NCBI GenBank assembly: GCA_934661755.1
Contig: CAKUJM010000003.1
Span: 27,750 to 91,749 of the forward strand
Source of the DNA: an uncultured Lentisphaeria bacterium
GTDB taxonomy: Bacteria > Verrucomicrobiota > Lentisphaeria > Oligosphaerales > Oligosphaeraceae
Direction of reading: 5' to 3'
Length of the DNA: 64,000 nucleotides
Shown here: positions 50,683-58,801 of the stretch, piece after piece
Position numbering within the stretch: position 1 is the first letter of the stretch
How the letters are laid out: each line of letters starts with the position of its first letter
Program-made: the position numbers and the translations under genes
Notes under the pieces: model-generated
Told to the model about the DNA's origin: nothing
What the model saw: only the letters and a program-made list of their open reading frames with translations
Databases searched by the model: none

Positions 50683-52062
50683 TCAGTTATTAAGGCTATG
50701 GATTGGCGCGGGGATGTGCCCGCCGAAGCTGATGAAGCGCGCGGACTTGCCGGGATTCGGCACCGGCACCACCGTCCCGCCTCCGAAGAGTCCGCCGAAC
50801 TCCACGCGGTCGCCGGCCTTCTTTCCCGGCACCGGAATGAATCGCACTGCGGTGGTCTTCTTGTTGATCATGCCGATTGCCATCTCATCGGCAATCATCG
50901 CCGACAGGGTCTCGGCGGGCGTGTCCCCGGGAACTGCAATCATGTCCAGCCCCACCGAGCAGACACAGGTCATGGCCTCCAATTTCTCCATCGACAGCGC
51001 GCCTTCGGCGGCGGCCTTGGCCAGCGCGGCGTCCTCGCAGACCGGAATGAACGCCCCGGACAGTCCGCCGACCGACTGCGAGGCAAAGGCGCCGCCCTTC
51101 TTCACCGCGTCATTGAGCATGGCGATGCAGGCCGTGGATCCCGGAGCGCCAATGGCGTCCATCCCCAGAATCTCCAGGATCTCGCCGATGGAGTCGCCGA
51201 CCTTCGGGGTCGGCGCCAATGAGAGGTCGACAATCCCGAAGGGGATCTTTAGACGCTCGGCCACCTCACGCCCGATGAGTTCGCCGCAACGGGTGACCCG
51301 GCAGGAGGTCTCCTTGATGACTTCCGCCAAATCATGCAGCCCGAGATTGCCGGCGCCATCGGATTGGATCCGGCGGCGCAAGGCGCTGCATACCACGCCG
51401 GGGCCGGATACGCCGACATTGATGACCGCCTCCGGCTCGCCATGGCCATGATAAGCACCGGCCATGAAGGGGATGTCCTCCGGCTGATTGGCGAAGATCA
51501 CCAGCTTGGCACAGGCAAAACCGTCCTGGTCGGCGCTCTCCCGGGCGAGAACCTTCAGGATCTGCCCAAGACGGCGTATCGCCGCCATGTTGATGCCAGT
51601 GCGGCTGCTGGCGACATTGATGGATGCACATACCCGGTCGGTGCCCAGCAACGCCTCCGGCAATGACTCAATCAATTCGTCATCCGCCACGCTGGCGCCC
51701 TTTTGCACCTGGGCGGAATAGCCGCCGACAAAATCGACGCCGGTGCTCTTCGCCGCAGTGTCCAGCGCCTTGATCAGTGCCAGCAACCCGGGACGTCCAA
51801 GACCTGCGGCCACATCGGCGGCCGGCGACACCGCCAGACGCTTGTTCACTACCGGAATGCCGTATTTGACGCCAATGGCATCGCAAGTCTCCACCAGCGA
51901 GCCGGCATAACGCTCGATCTTGCCGATCACCTTGCGGGCCATCGCCCCAGCATCGGTGTCACGGCAATCCATGAGGTTGATGCCAAGCGTTACGGTGCGG
52001 ACATCAAGATTCTCCTTCTGGATCATCTCGACGGTGTTGATGATTTGCTCAGTGCGAAACAT
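50683..52062 (-). CDS. DUF711 / PFL-family protein (UPF0210)
   Basis: A 459-residue soluble protein. It begins MFRTEQIINTVEMIQKENLDVRTVTLGINLMDC, here cited in parts, and holds VGGYSAQVQKG, INVGVSGPGVV, DLSLAPTPKVGDSIGEILE, GLSGAFIPVCED and DMIAVPGDT. This is the conserved layout of the DUF711 (PFL, UPF0210) family, related in fold to anaerobic glycyl-radical-type enzymes but without a known reaction. In other genomes it is often paired with an ACT-domain regulator (UPF0237), which is not present here. It is upstream of pyrF on the same strand with an 81-bp gap. Confidence 0.88.
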   Translation of the reverse strand: MFRTEQIINTVEMIQKENLDVRTVTLGINLMDCRDTDAGAMARKVIGKIERYAGSLVETCDAIGVKYGIPVVNKRLAVSPAADVAAGLGRPGLLALIKALDTAAKSTGVDFVGGYSAQVQKGASVADDELIESLPEALLGTDRVCASINVASSRTGINMAAIRRLGQILKVLARESADQDGFACAKLVIFANQPEDIPFMAGAYHGHGEPEAVINVGVSGPGVVCSALRRRIQSDGAGNLGLHDLAEVIKETSCRVTRCGELIGREVAERLKIPFGIVDLSLAPTPKVGDSIGEILEILGMDAIGAPGSTACIAMLNDAVKKGGAFASQSVGGLSGAFIPVCEDAALAKAAAEGALSMEKLEAMTCVCSVGLDMIAVPGDTPAETLSAMIADEMAIGMINKKTTAVRFIPVPGKKAGDRVEFGGLFGGGTVVPVPNPGKSARFISFGGHIPAPIHSLNN

Positions 52063-52146
52063 GACGGTATGTGGGTGGGGTATGTGTATGTGTGGGGATC
52101 TATGACGGGCGACGAATCCTCTCCGTTGAACTCTGTTGGACTCCGC

Positions 52147-52932
52147 TTACCAGCCGAGGTTGCGCGGCCAGAATTCGTCGCGCATCTGGGCGATATGGGG
52201 GACGATGGCGTCCGGGCGTTTCCCATTCGGCATCTCCGGCACCGGCCGCCCGTTGAGAACCAGCATGGACCGCAGGCCGTTGTTCCACGCGAAGGAGATG
52301 TCCGTGGCGATCATATCGCCGATCATCACCATTTCCTCCGGTTCGACATTGAAGCGTCTGCGGATCACGTCGACAAACCACCGGTGGGGTTTTCCGGCAA
52401 TTCCCCGCACAATCGTCCCCGGCCGGGCCGCGCACAGCGCCGTGCAGAGCATGCCGGCCTCCGGCAATCCCGGCGGGCAGACCATGTCGTAATGGGTGGC
52501 ATACAGCGGCACGCCCTTTTCGACCAGCGCGGTCGCCTCGGTGAAATCCTGGTAGGTCATTGTGCGGGGGAAGCCGACCAGCACCGCCTTGGCACGTTCG
52601 CAGGTATGCTGGAAGCCCTGCCCCTCCATCCATTGCCGCAGCTTGTCGGTACCGAGGATGTAAATCTGCGGCCCGACGCCGAGCGCACGCAGCATCTGCA
52701 CCGCGGCCTGGCAGCTTACCAGCATGTTGTGCGGCTCAACCGGGAAGCCGATGCGGCGGAGCTTTTCGCAGTAGTCCGGCGGCGCGATCGAGTCATTGTT
52801 GGTGACAAAGCAGTACTGGAGGTCGGCGGAGGCGGCGATTTGCCGAATGAGATCGACTGCCCCGGGGTATGGCGCGCCATCCAGATACAGCGTGCCATCC
52901 AGGTCGAAAAGCAGCAGCTTGGCTCTGGCCAT
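52147..52932 (-). CDS. HAD-IIA family hydrolase (NagD-like phosphatase)
   Basis: A 261-residue HAD phosphatase. It has motif I LLLFDLDGTLYLDGAPYPGA, motif II FVTNNDSIAP and a C2-type cap between them. A Lys in GIAGKPHRWFV and motif IV EMVMIGDMIATDI complete the active site. The IIA cap class contains NagD and p-nitrophenyl phosphatases that act on nucleotides or sugar phosphates. Its place right behind glycogen phosphorylase and phosphoglucomutase suggests a sugar-phosphate substrate, but this is inference. The ATG at 52932 lies 5 bp after the glgP stop, and GGAG inside the glgP end gives the ribosome site. The longer frame upstream is antisense to glgP. Confidence 0.86.
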   Translation of the reverse strand: MARAKLLLFDLDGTLYLDGAPYPGAVDLIRQIAASADLQYCFVTNNDSIAPPDYCEKLRRIGFPVEPHNMLVSCQAAVQMLRALGVGPQIYILGTDKLRQWMEGQGFQHTCERAKAVLVGFPRTMTYQDFTEATALVEKGVPLYATHYDMVCPPGLPEAGMLCTALCAARPGTIVRGIAGKPHRWFVDVIRRRFNVEPEEMVMIGDMIATDISFAWNNGLRSMLVLNGRPVPEMPNGKRPDAIVPHIAQMRDEFWPRNLGW

Positions 52933-52937
52933 GGCTG

Positions 52938-55433
52938 TCACTCCGGAATGACGGGCGTCAGATGCCAGATTTCGTCGGAGTACTCCTTGATGGTGCGGTC
53001 CGAGGAGAATTTTCCGGATCGGGCGATATTGAGAAGCGACATGCGCCCCCATGCCAGCGGGGCGGCAAAAAGCTGATTCACCCGCTCCTGGGCGGTCAGG
53101 TAGCTGCGCAAATCGGCCAGCAGCATGTAATGATCGCCAAAATCCAGCAGCGACTGCACGATCGGGTAGAAGGCTCCGGGTTCAAGCGGACTGAAATGGT
53201 TGTCGCTGATGGCCTCGATTGCGCCGCGTATCTCCGGATCGGAGTGGTAGATGTCCCAGGGCGAATAGGCGTTGCGCCGCTGGGCGACTTCTTCGGCGGT
53301 CATCCCGAAGATGAAGATGTTCTCCGGACCGACCTCGCGTTCCATTTCGACGTTGGCGCCATCGAGGGTACCGATGGTGAGCGCGCCATTGAGCATGAGC
53401 TTCATGCAGCCGGTGCCGGAGGCCTCCATGCCGGCCAGCGAGATCTGCTCCGAAAGATCGGCGGCGGGGATGATGATCTCGGCCAGTGATACCCGGTAGT
53501 CGGGCAGGAAGACCACCTTGAGGCGATCGCATACGCCGGCAGTCTCGCTGATGGTCTTGGCCACGCCATGGATCAGCCGGATGATGAGCTTGGCCATTGC
53601 ATAGCCCGGCGCCGCCTTGGCGGCGAAGATGAAGGTCCGCTTCGGATAGGGCAGTTTCGGATTCTTGAGCATCCGCTGATAGATGATGATGATGTAAAGC
53701 ACCAGCATGAGCTGGCGCTTGTATTCATGAAGGCGCTTGACCTGGACGTCAAACAGCGACTCCGGGTCAACTGCGACCTCCAGGGTCTTGCGGATGTACT
53801 GGGCCAGATGGCGCTTGGCGTCCTTCTTGACGTCCAGCAGCTGCCGGATGAAGGCGTCGTCATTGACGTAATTCTCCAGCTTCCGCAACTGGGACAGGTC
53901 GGTGATCCAGCCATCGCCGATCTTTCCGGTGATCAGCTTCGAAAGCGCGGGATTGGAGAGTAGCAGCCAGCGGCGCTGGGTGATGCCATTGGTCATGTTG
54001 GTGAATTTCTCCGGCCACATCTGGGCAAAATCCTTGAAGATCACCGTCTTGAGGATCTCCGAATGGATCTGGGCCACGCCATTGACATGCGAGGAGCCGA
54101 TGACCGCCAGGTTGGCCATGCGCAATTTGCGCTCCGAGCCCTCCTCGATCACGCTCATCCGGCGCAATTTGTCGATGTCGCCGGGATAACGGCGGGAGAC
54201 GTCGTTGAGGAAATTGCCGTTGATCTCGAAGACGATCTGCAAATGGCGCGGCAGCAGCCGCTGGAAAAGCCGTTCCGGCCACTTCTCCAGCGCCTCGGGC
54301 AGCACCGTATGGTTGGTGTAGTTGGTGCATTTGCGGGTGATCTCCCACGCCTCGTCCCACTCGAAGCCATGTTCGTCCACCAGGATGCGCATCAGTTCCG
54401 GGATCACCAGGGTCGGGTGGGTGTCGTTGAGCTGGATGGCCGCCTTTTCCGGCAGGGAATGCAGGTCGCCCACCTCGAGGAGATGCCGGCGGACGATGTC
54501 ATGCAGCGTGCAGGCCACGAAGAAGTACTGCTGCCGCAGCCGCAGCTCCTTGCCCTGTTCGATGTTGTCGTTGGGGTAGAGCACCTTGGTCAGATTCTCC
54601 GCCAGGACCTTGCTGGCCACCGCCTGCGCATACTCGCCCTGGTTGAAGTTCTCGAAGTCGAAGTCGTTGCAGGCCTTGGCCGACCACAGCCGCAGGTTGT
54701 TGACCGTCCGGCCATCGTAGCCGACCACCGGCAGGTCGTACGGCATGCCGGTGATGCGTTCGGTCGGGAACCACTTCCAGACCAGCTTGCCATTGACCTC
54801 CAGCTGCCGGGCCTCGCCGCCAAAGCAGACGGTATGGGCGCGATCCGGGCGCTTGACTTCCCAGGGATAGCCGTCATGCTTCCAGTCATCCGGCTCCTCC
54901 ACCTGGGCGCCATTGACGATCTGCTGCCGGAAGATGCCGTAGTCATAGCGCAGGCCATAGCCGACGCATGGCAGATGCATGGTCGCCAGCGAGTCCAGGA
55001 AGCACGCCGCCAGGCGTCCCAGACCGCCATTGCCCAGTCCGGGATCGCGCTCGTGCTCCTGCAGTTCCGGCCAGTCGACCCGGCTTTTCCTCAATGCCTC
55101 GTCGCAGGTGTCGAAGTGCTTCATGTTCATGGCGTTGTTGCCCAGCAGCCGCCCGATGAGAAATTCCAGCGAGAGGTAATAGGCGCGGCGCACGCCATGG
55201 ATGGTATAGGTGTCCTGGGTCTTCATCCAGCTGTCCACCAGCTGGTCGCGCAAGGCCATGGAGAAGGCGTAATACCAGTCGCGGTCGCTTTCCTTGAGCT
55301 TGCTTACGGTGATGGTGTGGCGCAGATGCCAATCCAGCCCGGCGCGCAGCAATTCCGGCGTGCATCGGGATGAGAAGGGCATCATTGCGGTGGTCTCCGA
55401 TGATTCAGTCCTGTCAGTCATGGCTAGTGGCAT
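52938..55433 (-). CDS. glgP: Glycogen/maltodextrin phosphorylase
   Basis: GlgP cleaves alpha-1,4-glucans with phosphate to glucose-1-phosphate, using pyridoxal phosphate. The 831-residue protein has YYLSLEFLIGRLLGN, GNGGLGRLAACFLDS, VQLNDTHPTL (here IQLNDTHPTL), RIHEYKRQ (here RLHEYKRQ) and the PLP-lysine region EASGTGCMKLMLNGALTIGT. In the last motif, usually EASGTGNMKFMLNG, Asn is Cys and Phe is Leu, while the PLP-binding Lys is kept. Length is normal. An internal ATG at 55421 is an alternative start. It is followed by the HAD gene and preceded at 9 bp by pgm, so glucan breakdown, Pgm and phosphatase form one operon. Confidence 0.95.
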   Translation of the reverse strand: MPLAMTDRTESSETTAMMPFSSRCTPELLRAGLDWHLRHTITVSKLKESDRDWYYAFSMALRDQLVDSWMKTQDTYTIHGVRRAYYLSLEFLIGRLLGNNAMNMKHFDTCDEALRKSRVDWPELQEHERDPGLGNGGLGRLAACFLDSLATMHLPCVGYGLRYDYGIFRQQIVNGAQVEEPDDWKHDGYPWEVKRPDRAHTVCFGGEARQLEVNGKLVWKWFPTERITGMPYDLPVVGYDGRTVNNLRLWSAKACNDFDFENFNQGEYAQAVASKVLAENLTKVLYPNDNIEQGKELRLRQQYFFVACTLHDIVRRHLLEVGDLHSLPEKAAIQLNDTHPTLVIPELMRILVDEHGFEWDEAWEITRKCTNYTNHTVLPEALEKWPERLFQRLLPRHLQIVFEINGNFLNDVSRRYPGDIDKLRRMSVIEEGSERKLRMANLAVIGSSHVNGVAQIHSEILKTVIFKDFAQMWPEKFTNMTNGITQRRWLLLSNPALSKLITGKIGDGWITDLSQLRKLENYVNDDAFIRQLLDVKKDAKRHLAQYIRKTLEVAVDPESLFDVQVKRLHEYKRQLMLVLYIIIIYQRMLKNPKLPYPKRTFIFAAKAAPGYAMAKLIIRLIHGVAKTISETAGVCDRLKVVFLPDYRVSLAEIIIPAADLSEQISLAGMEASGTGCMKLMLNGALTIGTLDGANVEMEREVGPENIFIFGMTAEEVAQRRNAYSPWDIYHSDPEIRGAIEAISDNHFSPLEPGAFYPIVQSLLDFGDHYMLLADLRSYLTAQERVNQLFAAPLAWGRMSLLNIARSGKFSSDRTIKEYSDEIWHLTPVIPE

Positions 55434-55442
55434 ACCCTCGTG

Positions 55443-57059
55443 TTACACTCGTGCGGCCTCGGCGAAGATCTCCTCGAGATGCTTTTCGCCGATTGCGCTT
55501 TCGGCATAGACCTTGCAGATGTTCTCGGTTCCGGACGGCCGCATCGCAAACCAGCCGTGTTCGGCAATCACCTTGATTCCGCCGATGGCGGCGCCGTTGC
55601 CGGGAGCGCAGGTGTATGCGGACTGGATCGGCTCGCCGGCCAGCTCCCTGATCGGCAGGTTCTCCGCGGTAAGCGACGCGATATGCGCCTTTTCCTCCGC
55701 AGTGCCGGGGTTGTCATGGCGCGCATACCAGGTGCGCCCGAAATCCTCCGCCAGCCGCAGGTAGTGTTCGCCGGGGTCCCTGCCGGTGGCCGCGGTGATT
55801 TCGCAGGCCAGAAGCGACATGACGATCCCGTCCTTGTCCGTGGTCCAGACCGTGCCGTCCTTGCGCAGGAATGACGCGCCCGCGCTTTCCTCGCCGCCGA
55901 AGCCAATCCGGGCCTCGACCAGCCCCGGCACAAACCACTTGAATCCGACCGGCACCTCGATGAGCTGCCGCCCCAGCCGCGCCACCACCTTGTCAATCAG
56001 CGATGACGAGACGCAGGTCTTGCCGACCGCCAGCCCCTCCGGCCAGCCCTTGCGGCTGCGGTAGAGGTAGTCGATGGCCACCGCCAGAAAATGGTTCGGG
56101 TTCATCAGCCCGACTGACGGCGCCACAATGCCATGGCGGTCGAAATCGGGGTCGTTGCCGAAGGCGATGTCGAAATCGTCCTTGAGCTTGACCAGCCCCG
56201 CCATTGCGTATGGCGATGAGCAGTCCATCCGGACCTTGCCATCGTGATCGACATGCATGAAGCGGAAGTCCGGTTCATAGGCGCCGTGCATCAATGTCAG
56301 GTCCAGGCCATATTTTTCCGCGATCGGCAACCAGAAGCCCAGCCCCGCGCCGCCCAGGGCGTCGGCTCCGATGCGGATGCCGGTGTTCCGGATGGCCTCG
56401 AAATCGATGATGCTCTCCAGGTCGTCGACATATTCGGCCACATAGTCGTGCTCATGGATGCAGCCGCTGCCCAGCGCCTTGGACAATGGCAGACGCCGGA
56501 CCTCGCGGTTGCCGTCCGCCATCAGCCGGTTGGCCTCGTCGGCAATCCATTTGGTGGCGGCGGTGTCGGCCGGCCCGCCGTTGGTCGGGTCGTATTTGAA
56601 GCCGCCATCGGCGGGCGGATTGTGCGACGGGGTGATGACAATGCCGTCTGCCAGCGCCGACTTGCGGTTGCGGTTGTATCCGAGGATGGCATGGGAAACC
56701 ACCGGAGTGGGGGTGTAGCCGTTGTCCCTGGCCGCCATCACGGTCACGCCATTTGCCGCCAGGACCTCCAAGGCGGTGCGGTGCGCCGGTTCGGAAAGCG
56801 CATGGGTGTCCCTCCCGATGAACAGCGGCCCCGCCACCCCCTGGAGCTGGCGGTAGTTGCAAATCGCCTGGGTGATGGCCAGGATATGCGCCTCATTGAA
56901 CGACAGCTTCAGGGAGGATCCGCGATGTCCCGAGGTGCCGAACGCCACCCGCTGCGAGGGCTCGGAGGGATCCGGCTTTCCGGTATAATAGTCGGAAATC
57001 AACTTGGGGATGTCAATGCGCAGCTCTTCCGGAACTGCCTTGCCTGCCAATGGATGCAT
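55443..57059 (-). CDS. pgm: Phosphoglucomutase (alpha-D-glucose phosphate-specific)
   Basis: Pgm interconverts glucose-1-phosphate and glucose-6-phosphate. The 538-residue protein starts MHPLAGKAVPEELRID and has RVAFGTSGHRGSSLK, the phosphoserine loop VITPSHNPPADGG, the Mg loop GNDPDFDRHG, the sugar loop GFGGEESAGASF and the phosphate-binding MRPSGTENICKVY. The size matches the long bacterial Pgm (546 in E. coli). GGGAG upstream of 57059 supports this start; the frame is open to 57143. It feeds directly from GlgP, encoded next in the operon, so stored or external glucans enter glycolysis. Confidence 0.95.
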   Translation of the reverse strand: MHPLAGKAVPEELRIDIPKLISDYYTGKPDPSEPSQRVAFGTSGHRGSSLKLSFNEAHILAITQAICNYRQLQGVAGPLFIGRDTHALSEPAHRTALEVLAANGVTVMAARDNGYTPTPVVSHAILGYNRNRKSALADGIVITPSHNPPADGGFKYDPTNGGPADTAATKWIADEANRLMADGNREVRRLPLSKALGSGCIHEHDYVAEYVDDLESIIDFEAIRNTGIRIGADALGGAGLGFWLPIAEKYGLDLTLMHGAYEPDFRFMHVDHDGKVRMDCSSPYAMAGLVKLKDDFDIAFGNDPDFDRHGIVAPSVGLMNPNHFLAVAIDYLYRSRKGWPEGLAVGKTCVSSSLIDKVVARLGRQLIEVPVGFKWFVPGLVEARIGFGGEESAGASFLRKDGTVWTTDKDGIVMSLLACEITAATGRDPGEHYLRLAEDFGRTWYARHDNPGTAEEKAHIASLTAENLPIRELAGEPIQSAYTCAPGNGAAIGGIKVIAEHGWFAMRPSGTENICKVYAESAIGEKHLEEIFAEAARV

Positions 57060-57152
57060 AAACTCGCGGCTCCCTGGAATGCCCATGGGCCATTGATCTT
57101 GGGCAAATCCCCGCACTGGCGGAAAATCGGCGCAACACCACATGGGGCCATG

Positions 57153-57173
57153 GGCTGACTTTTACACGGAATC
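57153..57173. repeat. Possible degenerate copy of the palindromic repeat
   Basis: gctgacttttacacggaatc resembles gctgacttcacggaaatcag, the reverse complement of the left arm of copy 1, with a small insertion. It lies upstream of pgm. The similarity is weak. Confidence 0.3.
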
Positions 57174-57272
57174 ATGTAAGAGCCCATAATATAAATCCCG
57201 AATCCACGGCGACAGCCGTTTATCGCCACCGCAGGCCGTTTTCACCGGCGCCGCCGCGCATCGCAAGCCGGA

Positions 57273-58727
57273 TCACTCCTGGAAGTCCGGCACGAGGATC
57301 TGGTTGTTGGCGTGCCCGGCATCCCGATAGCGGGTGACGCCCATGTCCCGGTGGACATGCCGGAGATTGCGGGCGAAGGCGACATGCATTGCGTCGTCGA
57401 AGCGGATCGGGTCGATCCTGCCGCACCATGCGGCAAATGCCCCGGCGGCGATCATCGTGGCGAAGTTCTTCTGGTAGGCGGTATTCCAGGTAGTCTGCAG
57501 CAATCCGAAAAGCCGGCGCTTTTCGATCTGTGCGCCCGCCTGGAAGGCCCCCTCCGCCTCCATCCATGGACAAAGCACGACATCAAAGCCGCATTCCTGC
57601 AGATAATTCGCCGTCGGGAACTCGTGGTCGGGATTGTCCTGCGGAGCCCGGGAGTATTGCCAGTCGGCGATGATGATGTCCCGGGGGAGTTTTTCGAGAA
57701 TCCCCCGGGTGCGGCCGTCGCCGAAGGCGATGCAGCCATTCCAGCAGGGATCGTCCTTCATCAGCAGCATGTCGTGCCACATCATGATGCGGCAGCCATG
57801 TCCGGCAAAAAGGTCGTGGAAGTGCTGCAGATGATCAAGGATCAGCCGGTTCGGATCCGCCGCGGCGCAGGCGGCGCAGGTCTGGAAATCATAGGATTCG
57901 TCGCCGCCGACATGGAAGAAGCGCGGCTTGCCGAAGAACTCGAACAGCTCCAGCGCCAGATCGGTCAGGATTTTGCGCGTCTCCATGTTGGAGAGGCAAT
58001 AGCTCCAGCCGCCGGGCTCATACAGCGGCTCCCACTCGGGATGGAAGTCCAGTACCGCATGCTTGGCGCTGCCGACGCGCGAGAAGGCGGCATGGCCAAA
58101 GAGGTTCAGCTGCGGAATCAGGGTTATGCCGCATTCCTCCGCGACCCGCAGCAGGTGTCCAAATGCCTCCCGGGGCCATTTCATCTCCGCCCATCCCACT
58201 TCGGGATGGGACTGGAACGGGAAGACTCCCCAGGGCTCGAGGATCACGTGGTTGTATTTGCAATATGCCGCCATCCGGATGCTGCTCTCGATGCGGCAGG
58301 GATCCGATTCCGGCATGATGCAGAAATGGATTGCGCGGAAGGCGCATGCCGGCGAATCCTCGATCCGGCAGCAGGGGAGAAGGCTGCGGACCACGCCGGG
58401 CCGTCCACGCTCCATTTCCGCCATTTGCCGCAAGGTCAGCAGCGCGTAGCGCAGCGCACTGCCGGAGCCGCTCTCAATGCGGATGCCGCCCCGGGAGACA
58501 TCGATCCGGCAGGCCTCGCCGGACAGGCCGGAGCCACCGGAATGCCGCACGATGGCTTTGGCATTCCAATAGCCGGCGAAGGCCTTCTCAACCATATCCG
58601 CATCGCCTGCTCCGGCCAGCTCGACCGGGACGCCGCAATCCAGCACGCAAAATCCCTCCGACAGCCAAATCTTCCGGGGGCACGGGAAGAGCCGTGCCCG
58701 GACTGCATTCTCATACTGCATGTTCAT
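57273..58727 (-). CDS. Glycoside hydrolase family 20-like protein (beta-N-acetylhexosaminidase)
   Basis: A 484-residue protein without signal peptide. A GH20b-like N-terminal domain (RIESGSGSALRYALLTLRQM) is followed by the catalytic barrel with LIPQLNLFGHAAF and the hallmark FFHVGGDESYDF, where Asp-Glu provide the substrate-assisted catalysis of GH20. IMMWHDMLLM and the Trp-containing strand ADWQYSR follow. Family members release terminal GlcNAc or GalNAc. The absence of an export signal suggests an intracellular substrate. It lies beside a GH5-type secreted enzyme on the same strand, hinting at glycan use. Exact specificity is open. Confidence 0.83.
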   Translation of the reverse strand: MNMQYENAVRARLFPCPRKIWLSEGFCVLDCGVPVELAGAGDADMVEKAFAGYWNAKAIVRHSGGSGLSGEACRIDVSRGGIRIESGSGSALRYALLTLRQMAEMERGRPGVVRSLLPCCRIEDSPACAFRAIHFCIMPESDPCRIESSIRMAAYCKYNHVILEPWGVFPFQSHPEVGWAEMKWPREAFGHLLRVAEECGITLIPQLNLFGHAAFSRVGSAKHAVLDFHPEWEPLYEPGGWSYCLSNMETRKILTDLALELFEFFGKPRFFHVGGDESYDFQTCAACAAADPNRLILDHLQHFHDLFAGHGCRIMMWHDMLLMKDDPCWNGCIAFGDGRTRGILEKLPRDIIIADWQYSRAPQDNPDHEFPTANYLQECGFDVVLCPWMEAEGAFQAGAQIEKRRLFGLLQTTWNTAYQKNFATMIAAGAFAAWCGRIDPIRFDDAMHVAFARNLRHVHRDMGVTRYRDAGHANNQILVPDFQE

Positions 58728-58801
58728 TCAGCGATTTTCCCATTCAGCGATTTTCCCTCCCGCCCCGTCGGCGGAGTGTCATGACACGGGGGAGCTGCCT
58801 C

